Assembly: GCA_900012615.1 (NCBI GenBank)
Contig: LT009756.1
Location: 97,850-161,849, forward strand
From: Agrobacterium genomosp. 13 str. CFBP 6927
GTDB lineage: Bacteria > Pseudomonadota > Alphaproteobacteria > Rhizobiales > Rhizobiaceae
DNA length: 64,000 nucleotides
Direction of reading: 5' to 3'
The notes beneath the pieces were generated by a model, which made no database searches, was not told the DNA's origin, and saw nothing but the letters and a program-made list of their open reading frames with translations. Numbering within the stretch: position 1 is the stretch's first letter; each line of letters begins with the position of its first letter. A program made the translations under genes and the position numbers. Of this stretch, positions 37,296 through 47,159 are shown one piece after another.

Positions 37296-38543
37296 ATGGC
37301 AGCGGATGTGATCGTTTTGGGGGCGGGTATCATCGGGGTCTCGGTTGCCCTGCAACTGGCTCGCAGGGGCAAGTCGGTGGTGCTGGTGGACCGGCGCGGA
37401 CCGGGTGAGGAAACCTCCTTCGGCAATGCCGGGCTTATCCAGAGAGAAGGCGTCGTTCCCTACGCCTTCCCGCAGGACCTTGCTCTGCTGTTGCGCTATT
37501 CCCTGAACAACAGCATTGATGCCCGTTATCACCTCTCCGCTTTGCCGAAGATCGCGCCCTTTCTCGGCCGTTACTGGTACAATTCCGCAGCCACGCGGCA
37601 CGCAGCGATTGCCCGCGCCTATGCGCCGCTGATCGAGCATTCGGTCTCCGAACACAGCATTTTGATCGACGAGGCGAAGGCCGGCGATCTCATCGTCAAG
37701 AACGGCTGGATGGAGGCCTATAGAACCGCTGCAAGGCGGGATGCAGACTATGCCTTCGCCGAGCGTCTGGCGCGTGACCACGGTATTTCCCACACGAAAC
37801 TCGGGGCCGAAGAACTCGCGACTGCCGAACCGCATCTAAGCCGCGATTTCGTCGGTGGTCTGAAATGGGACGATCCCTGGTCGGTGCGTGATCCGCACGC
37901 GCTGACACTGGCCTATGTCAAACTGTTCGAAAGTCTCGGCGGAACCTTTGTGCGGGGCGATGCCTCCACCCTCAGCCAGACGGTGAGCGGGTGGACGGTG
38001 CGCACCGAAACCGGCGCGGTCGAGGCCGAACATGCCGTCGTCGCACTTGGCCCCTGGGCGGATACGGTGACGGAACGCCTGGGTTACCGCTTTCCGCTCG
38101 GTGTGAAGCGTGGCTATCACATGCATTATGCGCCGCAGGAGGGCACGAAGCTTAACAACTGGCTGATCGATGCGGAGCGCGGTTATTTTCTGGCGCCGAT
38201 GCGAAAGGGTATCCGCCTGACGACGGGCGCGGAATTTGCCGAACGCGATGCGCCGAAATCTCCGGTGCAGATCGAGCGGGCGGAACGGGTGGCGCGCACG
38301 GTCTTTCCTCTTGGCGGCAGGCTGGATGCAGAACCGTGGATGGGTGCGCGCCCCTGCACGCCGGATATGATGCCGATCATCGGCAAGGCGCCAAGGCACA
38401 GGACATTGTGGCTCGCCTTCGGGCATGCCCATCACGGCCTCACACTCGGGCCCATCACCGGCCGCGTGCTGGCGGAAACCATGCTGGGGGAAACGCCTGT
38501 TATCGCCATCGACGCCTATCGCCCGGAAAGGTTCAATCCCTGA
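37296..38543 (+). CDS. FAD-dependent D-amino acid dehydrogenase-like oxidoreductase
   Basis: DadA/DAO-family flavoprotein that probably oxidises an amino or imino acid. FAD-binding motif VIVLGAGIIGVSVALQLARRG at residues 5-25, and a C-terminal GARPCTPDMMPIIGKAPRHRTLWLAFGHAHHGLTLGP segment that closes the FAD site in DadA-like enzymes. 415 aa from ATG 37296. Same strand as yejF and the following glutamine synthetase-like gene. The substrate is not readable from sequence; D-amino acids freed by peptide uptake fit the context. Confidence 0.82.
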   Translation: MAADVIVLGAGIIGVSVALQLARRGKSVVLVDRRGPGEETSFGNAGLIQREGVVPYAFPQDLALLLRYSLNNSIDARYHLSALPKIAPFLGRYWYNSAATRHAAIARAYAPLIEHSVSEHSILIDEAKAGDLIVKNGWMEAYRTAARRDADYAFAERLARDHGISHTKLGAEELATAEPHLSRDFVGGLKWDDPWSVRDPHALTLAYVKLFESLGGTFVRGDASTLSQTVSGWTVRTETGAVEAEHAVVALGPWADTVTERLGYRFPLGVKRGYHMHYAPQEGTKLNNWLIDAERGYFLAPMRKGIRLTTGAEFAERDAPKSPVQIERAERVARTVFPLGGRLDAEPWMGARPCTPDMMPIIGKAPRHRTLWLAFGHAHHGLTLGPITGRVLAETMLGETPVIAIDAYRPERFNP

Positions 38544-38715
38544 TAGCCGAATCCGCTGGCCTTCCTGCGGCGGGCCACGTAACATGGGCTTATCCAAGGG
38601 GAAAAGGGGCAAGCGTCATCATGACGGCGAGGTTTCTCATCTATCAGCAGCAGGACGATTTTCGTTAGCGAAGCGCTTCCGCGCGCGAAACAGAAGAGAA
38701 ACGGCCTGCTGGTGC

Positions 38716-40077
38716 ATGATGGATGATATTGAAAACGCAAAGAAATTTTTCGCCGATAACCCCGATATCGAAATTCTCGAAGCTTTTGTCATAGATGCGA
38801 ACGGCGTGCCGCGCGGCAAATGGATTCCGCGCGAAAGGGCCATCGACGTTCTTGAAAAGGGAATGGCGATCCCACGCTCCGTTTATGCGCTGGATATCTG
38901 GGGTCGCGATGTGCACGCCGCAGGCCTCGCCGAAGGCACGGGTGATCCGGATGGGTTCTGCTTTCCTGTTCCGGGCACGCTGTCGCGGGTGACATGGCTT
39001 GGCCGGCCGACCGCGCAGGTCCTGCTTGCAATGAAGAACCCGGATGGAACAGGATTTTACGGCGACCCGCGCAATGTCCTGGCGCGTGTTCTGGAAACAT
39101 ACAAAAAAGCCGGTCTCACGCCGGTCGTGGCGACGGAACTCGAATTTTACCTGATCGATCCGGTCCGCTCCGCGCTCGATCCCGTTCGTCCGCCCCATAG
39201 TCGCGAAGGCCGGTGGCATACGGGCCAGACACAGGTTCTGTCGATTTCCGAATTGCAGGATTTCGAGGACGTCTTCCACGATATCGCCACGGCCTGCCGG
39301 GCACAGGGCGTGCTTGCCGATACGACGCTGCGGGAAAACGGCCCAGGACAATATGAGATCAACCTCAATCATGTACCGGACGCGTTGCAGGCTGCGGATT
39401 TTGCCGTCTTCCTGAAGCGCATCGTCAAGGGTGTGGCGCGGCGTCATGATCTCGATGCCACCTTCATGGCCAAGCCTTACGGGTTGCAGGCCGGTAATGG
39501 CATGCATGTCCATTTTTCCGTCCTCGATAAGGACGGCAGGAATATCTACGCCGGAGAAAACGGCCCGTCGGACGCGCTGATGCATTCGGTTGGTGGCCTG
39601 TTGGAAAACATGGGGGAAAGCATGGCGATCTTCGCTCCCCATGCCAATTCATATCGTCGCCTGACGCCGAGCGAACATGCGCCCACCTACGCCTCCTGGG
39701 GCATCGACAACCGCTCGGCGGCGGTGCGCGTCATCGTCGCCAGCAAGGCCGCAACGCGTATCGAACACCGCGTGGCCGGCGCCGATACCAATCCCTATCT
39801 CGTCGTCGCGATGATCCTGAGTGCGGCACTTGCCGGCATGAAGGAAAAACGCCAGCCCGGCGGTGCGATTTCCGGCGACAGCCATGCCATCAACCACGAA
39901 CCTTTGCCCACCAACTGGGACTACGCCCTGCAGCGTTTCACACGCTCCAGCTTCGCTTATGCGACGCTTGGCCAGCGCTACCGTACGCTGTTTTCCGCCT
40001 GCAAACAGCAGGAGCTTTCCGAATTTTCCCTGCGTGTAACCGACGTCGAATATGACGCCTATATCAGGACGGTGTGA
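38716..40077 (+). CDS. glutamine synthetase family protein, gamma-glutamylputrescine synthetase-like
   Basis: GS-fold ligase, probably joining glutamate to an amine such as putrescine. Start at the ATG pair 38716/38719 (MMDDIENAKKFF); the ORF extends far upstream without support, and the ribosome binding site is weak. 453 aa. GS motifs: VVATELEFYLID (metal ligands), NGMHVHFS (ATP-binding His) and SEHAPTYASWGIDNRSAAVRV. The next gene, one base away, encodes a matching FAD oxidase, the PuuA-PuuB pairing of putrescine catabolism. Confidence 0.85.
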   Translation: MMDDIENAKKFFADNPDIEILEAFVIDANGVPRGKWIPRERAIDVLEKGMAIPRSVYALDIWGRDVHAAGLAEGTGDPDGFCFPVPGTLSRVTWLGRPTAQVLLAMKNPDGTGFYGDPRNVLARVLETYKKAGLTPVVATELEFYLIDPVRSALDPVRPPHSREGRWHTGQTQVLSISELQDFEDVFHDIATACRAQGVLADTTLRENGPGQYEINLNHVPDALQAADFAVFLKRIVKGVARRHDLDATFMAKPYGLQAGNGMHVHFSVLDKDGRNIYAGENGPSDALMHSVGGLLENMGESMAIFAPHANSYRRLTPSEHAPTYASWGIDNRSAAVRVIVASKAATRIEHRVAGADTNPYLVVAMILSAALAGMKEKRQPGGAISGDSHAINHEPLPTNWDYALQRFTRSSFAYATLGQRYRTLFSACKQQELSEFSLRVTDVEYDAYIRTV

Positions 40078-40078
40078 G

Positions 40079-41380
40079 ATGGCTGAGGTGACGAACATAC
40101 CCAATCCCGGCCACACCTCCTCCTGGTACGCGGCCTCCGCCAATGTCAAATCCGTGCGGCCCTCGCTTGAGGGCGCACTGGAAGCGGATGTCTGCGTCAT
40201 CGGCGGCGGCTTTACCGGCATTTCCGCCGCTCTCGAACTTTCCGAACGTGGCTATTCGGTCATCGTGCTGGAAGGCGTGCGGGTCGGTTTTGGCGCCTCG
40301 GGCCGCAATGGCGGCCAGATCGTCAATGGTTATAGCCGCGATCTCGAAACCATTGCCGGTCGCTACGGGCATGACAAGGCGGTGAGGCTCGGTGAAATGT
40401 CGCTGGAAGGCGGCACGATCATCCGCAGCCGCATCGCGAAATACGCCATCGATTGTGATCTTGTCGATGGCGGCTTCTTCGCAGCCTTTACGCCAAAACA
40501 GATCCGCGAGATGGAGGCCCATAAGGCTCATTGGGAAAAATACGGCCATGGCGGGCTTGAAATGGTCGCCAAGGCCGATGTCGGAAAATACGTGCAGACC
40601 GATCGTTATGCCGGCGGCATGATCGACCGTTTCGGCGGCCACATCCATCCGCTCAATCTGGTGCAGGGGGAAGCGGCGGCTGCCGAAAGTCTCGGTGCGC
40701 GCATATTCGAGAATTCGCGCGTTATCTCGGTGGAACGGGGCGCAAATCCGGTTGTGCGCACGGCGACGGGCAGCGTGAAGGCGAAATATGTTCTCGTCTG
40801 CGGCAACGCCTATCTCGGCAAGTTGCTGCCGGAAATCGGTGACCGCATGATGCCGGTCTCAAGTCAGGTCATGGCGACGGAGCCGCTTGATGCCGACCTG
40901 ATCGAGGAACTTCTGCCCGCAAATTATTGCGTGGAGGATGCGAATTACATTCTCGACTATTATCGCCGCACCTCCGACAATCGCCTGCTTTATGGCGGCG
41001 GTATCGGTTATGGCGGCAGCGATCCGGCGGATCTGACCGGCGTTATCCGCCCGAACATGCTGAAGACCTTCCCGCAACTGGAAAAGACGAAGATCGACTT
41101 CGCCTGGAGCGGCAATTTCGCGCTGACACTGACGCGCATCCCGCATATGGGCAAGCTATCGGACAATGTCTATTTTTCGCACGGCGACAGCGGCCACGGC
41201 GTCACCACCACGCATTTGCTGGGCAAGATACTGGGCGAGGCCGTTGCGGGCCACGCCGAGCGTTTCGATGTCTGGAGTTCCCTGCCGAACTATCCGTTCC
41301 CGGGCGGCAAGACGTTCCGTGTGCCGCTGACCGTGCTTGGCGCGTGGTGGTACGGCATGCGCGACAGGCTCGGATTTTAA
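40079..41380 (+). CDS. FAD-dependent oxidase, gamma-glutamylputrescine oxidase-like
   Basis: 433-aa DAO-family flavoprotein with the PuuB-type N-terminus (HTSSWYAASANV), FAD motif CVIGGGFTGISAALELSERG near residues 40-59 and GFGASGRNGGQI near 78. The C-terminal closing segment IPHMGKLSDNVYFSHGDSGHGVTTTHLLG is also PuuB-like. It would oxidise gamma-glutamylputrescine, releasing hydrogen peroxide and ammonia. Coupled to the GS-like gene (stop and start 1 nt apart). Its last 4 nt overlap the converging gntK. Confidence 0.85.
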   Translation: MAEVTNIPNPGHTSSWYAASANVKSVRPSLEGALEADVCVIGGGFTGISAALELSERGYSVIVLEGVRVGFGASGRNGGQIVNGYSRDLETIAGRYGHDKAVRLGEMSLEGGTIIRSRIAKYAIDCDLVDGGFFAAFTPKQIREMEAHKAHWEKYGHGGLEMVAKADVGKYVQTDRYAGGMIDRFGGHIHPLNLVQGEAAAAESLGARIFENSRVISVERGANPVVRTATGSVKAKYVLVCGNAYLGKLLPEIGDRMMPVSSQVMATEPLDADLIEELLPANYCVEDANYILDYYRRTSDNRLLYGGGIGYGGSDPADLTGVIRPNMLKTFPQLEKTKIDFAWSGNFALTLTRIPHMGKLSDNVYFSHGDSGHGVTTTHLLGKILGEAVAGHAERFDVWSSLPNYPFPGGKTFRVPLTVLGAWWYGMRDRLGF

Positions 41381-41886
41381 AACGTCACCGCTTTCAAACC
41401 GGCAAGCGCGTTGTTCGCAATATCCTCAGGTGTGGCGTCGATGCTGACGGTCACGACACCCGGTTCGCCGGTCGGCACTTCCAGCGTGGCAAGCTGCGTC
41501 TGGAGCAGCGAGAGCGGCATGAAGTGGCCCTTGCGTTCGCCCATGCGCCGGCTGAGAAGCTCCAGGCTGCCGTCCAGATAGACGAAAGCGAGCGAGCCAC
41601 CGGCGGCTTTGCGAAGCCGGTCGCGATAGATTTTCTTGAGCGCCGAGCAGGAAACGACGACACCGTTATTTTCACGGCCCTTGTGCAATTCCGCGCCGAT
41701 GAGATCGAGCCACGGCCAGCGGTCCTCGTCGGTCAGTGGAATGCCTTCCGACATTTTGTCGACATTGGATTTAGGGTGAAGCTTGTCGCCCTCAATAAAG
41801 GCAACGCCCAGTTTTTCCGCCAGTTCCTCTGCGACCGTGGACTTGCCAGAGCCGCTCACTCCCATCACGACGATTGCCTGTGTCAC
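41377..41886 (-). CDS. gntK: gluconokinase
   Basis: Phosphorylates gluconate to 6-phosphogluconate. P-loop MGVSGSGKSTVAEEL at residues 8-22, then GDKLHPKSNVDKMSEGIPLTDEDRWPWL, the gluconate-binding signature, and CSALKKIYRDRLR. 169 aa. The start is GTG at 41886 with GAGG 6 nt upstream. Overlaps the stop of the oxidase gene tail to tail. Confidence 0.93.
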   Translation of the reverse strand: MTQAIVVMGVSGSGKSTVAEELAEKLGVAFIEGDKLHPKSNVDKMSEGIPLTDEDRWPWLDLIGAELHKGRENNGVVVSCSALKKIYRDRLRKAAGGSLAFVYLDGSLELLSRRMGERKGHFMPLSLLQTQLATLEVPTGEPGVVTVSIDATPEDIANNALAGLKAVTF

Positions 41887-41973
41887 CCGAACCTCGAATG
41901 TTTCTGTTTCGACGGTCAGCCCCTAACATGCGAGGCGGATGTCGGGAACATAAAAATGCAGTGGCTCCTCGTG

Positions 41974-42714
41974 TCAGTGCCCGGTTTTGCGGGCTGCTGC
42001 CCTTTCCAGCGCAGAAAAGGCAGCGTGAATCAGGATCGCGAGTGCGGCAACAATCAACCCGCCCTGAAGGATAAAGGCGAGATTGTTGGATTGCAGGCCC
42101 GCAATAATGACTTCTCCGAGCGTGCGGGCCGCGACCGTCGAGCCTATGGTCGCGGTTGAAAGGCTGATGACTGCCGAAAGCCGGATGCCCGCAAGGATTG
42201 CCGGGAGGGCAAGCGGCAGTTCCACTTTGACAAGCCGCTGCCAGCCGGTCATGCCGCTGCCTCTGGCGGCATCCATCACGGCCGCCGGCAGGGTCGTCAG
42301 TCCCGTCAGCGTGTTTTCGAAAACCGGCAGCAGCGCATAGAGGAACAGCGCGATGAGCGTGGGTTTCTCGCCGAAACCGATCATCGGCACCGCGAGCGCC
42401 AGAACCGCGACCGGCGGAAAGGTCTGGCCTATGTTGACGATGCTGCGTGACAGCGGCAGAAAATCCGCTCCGAAGGGGCGGGTGACGAGAACCGCGAGCG
42501 CTCCGGCCACCAGCGTGGCAAGCCCCGTGGCAATCCCGACAATGGCGAGATGCGACAGTGTGAGTGAAAACAGGTCGGCCTGGGTGTAGATCGCCGGCGC
42601 ATTGGCCTGCACGAGAGGGCGGAAAACCGGTGCGAAGACCTGCGGCGCCGCGAGGAGGACGATCAGCGCCAGTATCAGAAGGCCGGGAGCGAAAAACGAA
42701 GCGGCATTCTTCAT
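41974..42714 (-). CDS. osmoprotectant ABC transporter permease (OpuC-like, short)
   Basis: OpuB/OpuC/ProW-type permease. ATG at 42714 (MKNAASFFAPGLLIL) gives 246 aa and overlaps the ATPase stop as ATGA; the longer ORF reads through the ATPase tail. Six spans; coupling segment DAARGSGMTGWQRLVKVELPLALPAILAG. Last gene of a four-gene importer: binding protein, permease, ATPase, permease. Substrate probably glycine betaine, choline or a similar quaternary amine. Confidence 0.86.
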   Translation of the reverse strand: MKNAASFFAPGLLILALIVLLAAPQVFAPVFRPLVQANAPAIYTQADLFSLTLSHLAIVGIATGLATLVAGALAVLVTRPFGADFLPLSRSIVNIGQTFPPVAVLALAVPMIGFGEKPTLIALFLYALLPVFENTLTGLTTLPAAVMDAARGSGMTGWQRLVKVELPLALPAILAGIRLSAVISLSTATIGSTVAARTLGEVIIAGLQSNNLAFILQGGLIVAALAILIHAAFSALERAAARKTGH

Positions 42715-43649
42715 GGGGTTCCGGCAGCACGCTGGAGGAGAACATCGCGCCGCACCCGGCCCGCCGGCTGGCCGTCGTCTTTCAGCACCGGCAGGGCATC
42801 GCAGCCCGCCCACAACATGGCCGACAGGGCATCGCGCTGGCTGGTATGCTCGTTCAGCGGTTCGCCTTCAGCGCTTCCCGGTTCCACGACCTCTGCAACG
42901 GACAGGACGGACAGCAGTTTCAGCGCGCGTTCGTTTTCGCCGATCATGGTGCGCACGAAATCCGTTGCCGGTTTCAGCACCAGTTCGGCCGGCGGGCAAT
43001 CCTGAACGATACGGCCCTTGTCCATCACGGCGATGCGGTTCGCCAGATGGAAGGCCTCATCCATATCATGGGTGACGAGAACGATGGTGACGCCGAGCTT
43101 TTTCTGGATATCGAGAAGATCGTTCTGCGCCTTGGCGCGGATCACCGGGTCCAGCGCACCGAAAGGTTCGTCCATCAGAAGAATGTTCGGCTCTGCCGCA
43201 AGCGCGCGTGCCACGCCGACGCGCTGCTGCTGCCCACCCGAAAGCTCATGCGGAAAGCGGTCGGCATAAAGCGCCGGGTCGAGCTGGAAGAGATGCATCA
43301 GCGCCTCGATTTTCGCATCGATGCGCTTTCGGTCCCAACCGATCAGCTGCGGAACGGTCGCGATATTCTCCGCCACGGTGCGATGCGGAAACAGCCCATG
43401 GCCCTGAATGGCGTAGCCGATCTGACGGCGCAGCTTGTAGCCCGGAATAGTGCTCACATCCTCTCCGTCGATACGGATCGTGCCGGATGTCGGCTCCACC
43501 AGCCGGTTTATCATGCGCAGCAGCGTGGTTTTTCCCGACCCGGAAGTGCCGACGATGACGGTAACGGTGTGTGGCGCCACGGTCAGCGATACCCGATCGA
43601 CCACGGCCGCATCGCCATATCGTTTCGTGATGGTGTCGATCTCGATCAT
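42711..43649 (-). CDS. osmoprotectant ABC transporter ATPase (OpuCA/ProV-like)
   Basis: 312-aa ATPase: Walker A GTSGSGKTT, the ProV/OpuCA-type signature [15 protein letters not shown], Walker B ILLMDEPFGALDP, switch VTHDMDEA. A C-terminal partial CBS-like tail follows the ABC domain (LPVLKDDGQPAGRVRRDVLL), the module that senses ionic strength in this family. ATG at 43649 (MIEIDTITKRYGDAA) is chosen; the ORF upstream is inside the permease gene. ATGA overlaps on both sides. Confidence 0.9.
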   Translation of the reverse strand: MIEIDTITKRYGDAAVVDRVSLTVAPHTVTVIVGTSGSGKTTLLRMINRLVEPTSGTIRIDGEDVSTIPGYKLRRQIGYAIQGHGLFPHRTVAENIATVPQLIGWDRKRIDAKIEALMHLFQLDPALYADRFPHELSGGQQQRVGVARALAAEPNILLMDEPFGALDPVIRAKAQNDLLDIQKKLGVTIVLVTHDMDEAFHLANRIAVMDKGRIVQDCPPAELVLKPATDFVRTMIGENERALKLLSVLSVAEVVEPGSAEGEPLNEHTSQRDALSAMLWAGCDALPVLKDDGQPAGRVRRDVLLQRAAGTP

Positions 43650-44875
43650 GCCTTTTGCCTTCCGCCTGCGCTGAAGAGATTGCTGTCGATGATGGCGTCG
43701 AGCGCGATCGCAGCGGCAAAGCCGATGAGAACGGTCGGCACGGTGCCAAGCAGCACGAGGTCCATCGCCGTCTGTCCGATGCCCTGAAACACGAAAACGC
43801 CAAATCCGCCGCCGCCGATCAATGCCGCGATGGTCGCAAGCCCGATATTCTGCACCAAAACGATGCGGATACCGGTGAGAATGACCGGCATGGCCAGCGG
43901 AAATTCCACCCGCAGCAGTCTTTGCAGAGGTGTCATGCCAAGCCCGCGCGCGGCCTCCCGCACGGCCTGCGAGACGCCGGAAAGACCGACAACCGTGTTG
44001 GAAACGACCGGCAACAGCGAATAGAGAAACAGCGCCACGAAGGCGGGTGCCATGCCGATGCCGGCGATGCCGATCTTCGCCGCGCCGGGCACATTGGCCG
44101 CGATCCATCCGAGTGGTGCAATCAGAAGACCGAAAAGGGCAATGGAGGGAATGGTCTGGACGATGTTGAGAACGTTCAGCACACCGGCGCGCAACCGCTC
44201 GACCTTATAACAGAGAATGCCGAGCGGGATACCGACCACGGTTGCCGCAACCAGCGAGCCAATGGCAAGCTCCACATGCCGTAGCGCCTCGGTCCAGAAG
44301 ATATCGGCCCGGCCGGTATATTCCTTGATGATGGAGAGATCGTCCCAGAAGCCGCTTGTCAGAACCGCCGCAAGCGTCGCGATTGCCGCCAGCAACAGCA
44401 GAATCCGTATAGTCGGTTTCGGCTGGAGACGTGCAATGCAATCAGTAGTGAGCAGCGCAAGCCCTGCAAACATCAGCCAGAAACCGCTGGCGGGGGAAAC
44501 GCGGGCAAAACTGTTGCCTTCAGGCGTCAGCGCCGAGGCCGCCTGCCCGACGAAGATCGCCAGCACTGCCAGGCCAACCAGCGCAACTGCGAGTTTCAGG
44601 CGTGCCGGAAAACGAAAAAAGGCGATGAAGGCGGCGACAAGAATGGTGGCGGCGAGGAGGGTAGCAGCAGGAACCGGAAGGGCTTCGAAGATCGTGCGCG
44701 TTTCGCCCTGAATGATCCGGTTGGCGCGGAATGTCATGAAGGGAGATGCAAAAAGCGCGTAGAGAAGCAGGCACGAAATCAGCACGCCCACCTTATCAGG
44801 CCATTTCGTCAAATTGCGCTCCCGCGGATCATAGGTTCGTGCGGGATGGAAAAACCGTGCATAGGGTTGCACCAT
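43646..44875 (-). CDS. osmoprotectant ABC transporter permease (long)
   Basis: 409-aa permease with an extra N-terminal half containing about five membrane spans (residues 30-180) before the conserved OpuC-type core (EALRHVELAIGSLVAATVVGIPLGI onward; coupling segment EAARGLGMTPLQRLLRVEFPLAMP). Start ATG at 44875 behind GGGAAG; a TTG 12 nt upstream is possible. Similar extended permeases occur in Brucella/rhizobial choline-betaine systems (family knowledge). 18 nt after the binding-protein stop. Confidence 0.87.
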   Translation of the reverse strand: MVQPYARFFHPARTYDPRERNLTKWPDKVGVLISCLLLYALFASPFMTFRANRIIQGETRTIFEALPVPAATLLAATILVAAFIAFFRFPARLKLAVALVGLAVLAIFVGQAASALTPEGNSFARVSPASGFWLMFAGLALLTTDCIARLQPKPTIRILLLLAAIATLAAVLTSGFWDDLSIIKEYTGRADIFWTEALRHVELAIGSLVAATVVGIPLGILCYKVERLRAGVLNVLNIVQTIPSIALFGLLIAPLGWIAANVPGAAKIGIAGIGMAPAFVALFLYSLLPVVSNTVVGLSGVSQAVREAARGLGMTPLQRLLRVEFPLAMPVILTGIRIVLVQNIGLATIAALIGGGGFGVFVFQGIGQTAMDLVLLGTVPTVLIGFAAAIALDAIIDSNLFSAGGRQKA

Positions 44876-44893
44876 CCCGCTTCCCAAAGACTA

Positions 44894-45805
44894 TTATTTG
44901 AGGAAACCGTTCTTCGTCAGGAAGTCGGTCGCAACCGCCTTGGCCTGTTCGCCACCCACCTGCACGCGGGCGTTCAGGTCCTGCAGGGTCGCCAGATCCA
45001 GCTTTTCGAATACGGGTTTCAGCAATTCCTCGATATTGGGATACTTTTTCAGCACCTCTTCGCGGATGATCGGTGCAGGCTGGTAGACGGGCTGCACATG
45101 CTTGTCGTCTTCAAGAACGACCAGACCGGATGGGGCGATGCCGCCATCGGTGCCATAGACCATGGCCGCATTGGCATTGTTTGTCTGATTGGCGGCAGCG
45201 GCGATGGTGGCCGCGGTATCGCCGCCGGATAGCGTGATCAGCTGATCCGGCTTCATGGTGAAGCCGTAGGTTGTCTGAAATGCCGGCAGGGCAGCGGCGG
45301 AATTGACGAATTCCGAGGAGGCGGCAAGAACCACCGCACCGCCATCGGCGATGTACTTTCCGAAATCCGAAAGCGTTTTCAGATTGTTTTTGTCGGCGAC
45401 ATCCTTGCGAAGCGCAATCGCCCAGGTGTTATTCGCGGGTGATGGCGTCAGCCAGACGATCTTGTTGGCGTCATAATCGAGCGTTTTCGCTTCCTCATAA
45501 CCCTTTGCGGCATCCTTCCAGAGCGGGTCGTCCGCCTTGGAGAAAAAGAAGGCGGCATTGCCGGTATATTCCGGATAGATGTCGATCTCGCCCGCAGTGA
45601 TCGCTTTTCTCACCACCGGGGTGGCGCCTAGCTGGATGCGATCCGTCGTCTGGATATTGTTTTTGTTCAGCACGGCAAGGATGATGTTGCCGAGAACGCC
45701 GCCCTCCGTATCGATCTTTGACGACACGACCACCTGCGCCTGAGCGATGGAGCCATAAAGTGCAAGCGCCAATCCGACGCCTGTCAACATCATCACGCGT
45801 TTCAT
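44894..45805 (-). CDS. osmoprotectant ABC transporter substrate-binding protein
   Basis: Periplasmic OpuAC/OsmF-type binding protein of the quaternary-amine class. Signal peptide MKRVMMLTGVGLALALYGSIAQAQ, mature start VVVSSKIDTEGGVLGNIIL. Family segments are DIYPEYTGNAAFFF, which carries part of the aromatic ligand cage, and MVYGTDGGIAPSGLVVLEDDKH. 303 aa. The start is preceded by GGAGGAA. First gene of the operon; the 140 nt upstream hold no gene and no operator I can name. Confidence 0.9.
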   Translation of the reverse strand: MKRVMMLTGVGLALALYGSIAQAQVVVSSKIDTEGGVLGNIILAVLNKNNIQTTDRIQLGATPVVRKAITAGEIDIYPEYTGNAAFFFSKADDPLWKDAAKGYEEAKTLDYDANKIVWLTPSPANNTWAIALRKDVADKNNLKTLSDFGKYIADGGAVVLAASSEFVNSAAALPAFQTTYGFTMKPDQLITLSGGDTAATIAAAANQTNNANAAMVYGTDGGIAPSGLVVLEDDKHVQPVYQPAPIIREEVLKKYPNIEELLKPVFEKLDLATLQDLNARVQVGGEQAKAVATDFLTKNGFLK

Positions 45806-45945
45806 GAAAATTCCTCCGGTGGGTCAGCCTGTCGAACACGCGAAAATTGCCGTCGCAATTGCGGAGAAACAGAAACGGCCAGAAGAACAAATGGTTGCAA
45901 CGCCACCAGCTTTTTTTGCGGGAATGGCAGGCGCGCTTGCCCCGC

Positions 45946-46992
45946 TCAGGTTTTGTCGTCCTGTTTGCGTGCATCCTTGCCCATGACGAGCGGCATGAGG
46001 ACGGATAGGAACAGAAGCCGGAGAACATGATGTGAGCCGACATAGGCGGTATCGGCATGCATCATCACCGCCATGGCGGCCATGGTTTCAAGGCCGCCCG
46101 GCGAATAGGCGATCATCACGGCATTGAGCGGAACGCCGGTAATGCCGGAAATCATCCAGGCAATGCTTCCGGCGATCACCATCACGGCGATGGTGACGAC
46201 GAAACCCGCCAGAAAGCCTTTCCGAACGTCCATCAGGGATACATTCGAAAAACGCGTTCCGATGAGACAGCCGATCAGCACATAGACCGGCAGGCTGAGC
46301 CAGGTCGGAACACCGCCCTCGGTGAGGCCGGTAATGTGGGTGCCGATGGACACGGCAACACCGCCGAGCAGCAGGGCTGCCGGAAATTTCCATCGCAGGA
46401 AGAGCCATCCCATGGCAAGTGATGCGCCAATGGTCAGCGCCAGTGTGAAAAGGCCCATCGGCGGGTTGACGATGAGCGGCTCCGTGCTGACGAGGTCGAA
46501 ATATTCGACGATCAGCGGCACGGAAAGGGTGAGCGCCAGCACCCGCACGCTTTGCACGATACTGACCGTCGCAAGGTCGCTTTTCGTCTCCGCGCCAAGA
46601 CTGATGATGTAGCTGAGGTGCCCGGGCGAAGCGCCGAGCATCGCCGTGGTGCGGTCGTATCCGAAGCCGTAATGCAGGATCCAGTAGGCGACATAGAGCA
46701 TGATGACGACGGCGACCAGCACGACGACGAAGCTCAGGGGCCATGTTTTTGCAGCATCGATGACCGAAGGCGTGACGCTCGTTCCCATCGAAATGCCGAC
46801 AATGACGAAACAGGCATTGCGGATGAAGGCGGGAATTCCGAGCCTCACGCCGGCCAGTCCCGTGATCGTCACGGCGAGTGCCGGGCCGGAAAGAAAGGGG
46901 GCCGGGATATTGAGGAGGCTGGCGATGAGCGCACCCATGCTGCCGACAAGCGCGGTAAGCGCAAATGTATGGAATTCAGGCTTGATGATCAT
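45946..46992 (-). CDS. AbrB-family membrane protein (duplicated domain)
   Basis: 348-aa integral membrane protein of the AbrB/ammonia monooxygenase-like family, in which a five- or six-span AbrB domain is duplicated (about residues 10-165 and 185-340). Signature regions: FLSGPALAVTITGLAG and GASPGHLSYIISLGAETKSDLATVSIVQSVRV in the first repeat, and YSPGGLETMAAMAVMMHADTAYVGSHHVLR in the second. The transported substrate is unknown, and the monooxygenase name is historical. Monocistronic between the Opu operon and rirA. Confidence 0.83.
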   Translation of the reverse strand: MIIKPEFHTFALTALVGSMGALIASLLNIPAPFLSGPALAVTITGLAGVRLGIPAFIRNACFVIVGISMGTSVTPSVIDAAKTWPLSFVVVLVAVVIMLYVAYWILHYGFGYDRTTAMLGASPGHLSYIISLGAETKSDLATVSIVQSVRVLALTLSVPLIVEYFDLVSTEPLIVNPPMGLFTLALTIGASLAMGWLFLRWKFPAALLLGGVAVSIGTHITGLTEGGVPTWLSLPVYVLIGCLIGTRFSNVSLMDVRKGFLAGFVVTIAVMVIAGSIAWMISGITGVPLNAVMIAYSPGGLETMAAMAVMMHADTAYVGSHHVLRLLFLSVLMPLVMGKDARKQDDKT

Positions 46993-47098
46993 TACGACGC
47001 TGATGGGTTGCTTCAGAAAAGCTCGCGACCAAATGCGCCGCTTCGTCTTGCGACGTCAACATGCGGGGCCAAAAATATTATATTTCAAGAGCATTTTA

Positions 47099-47133
47099 TA
47101 AAAGAAAAGCCCGTGGCCTGCGGACACGGGCTT
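47099..47133 (-). terminator. terminator of rirA
   Basis: AAGCCCGTG (47107-47115) pairs with CACGGGCTT (47125-47133) around a 9-nt loop. On the minus strand the stem is followed by TTCTTTTATAA. It begins 27 nt after the rirA stop. Confidence 0.8.
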
Positions 47134-47159
47134 GGCGACTGCCGATAGGCAGGGGACGA

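Noticed and set aside
41974..42813. Longer start of the short Opu permease (33 extra codons)
   Set aside because: The extra N-terminus is the ATPase gene read in another frame; the ATGA overlap at 42711-42714 supports the shorter protein.
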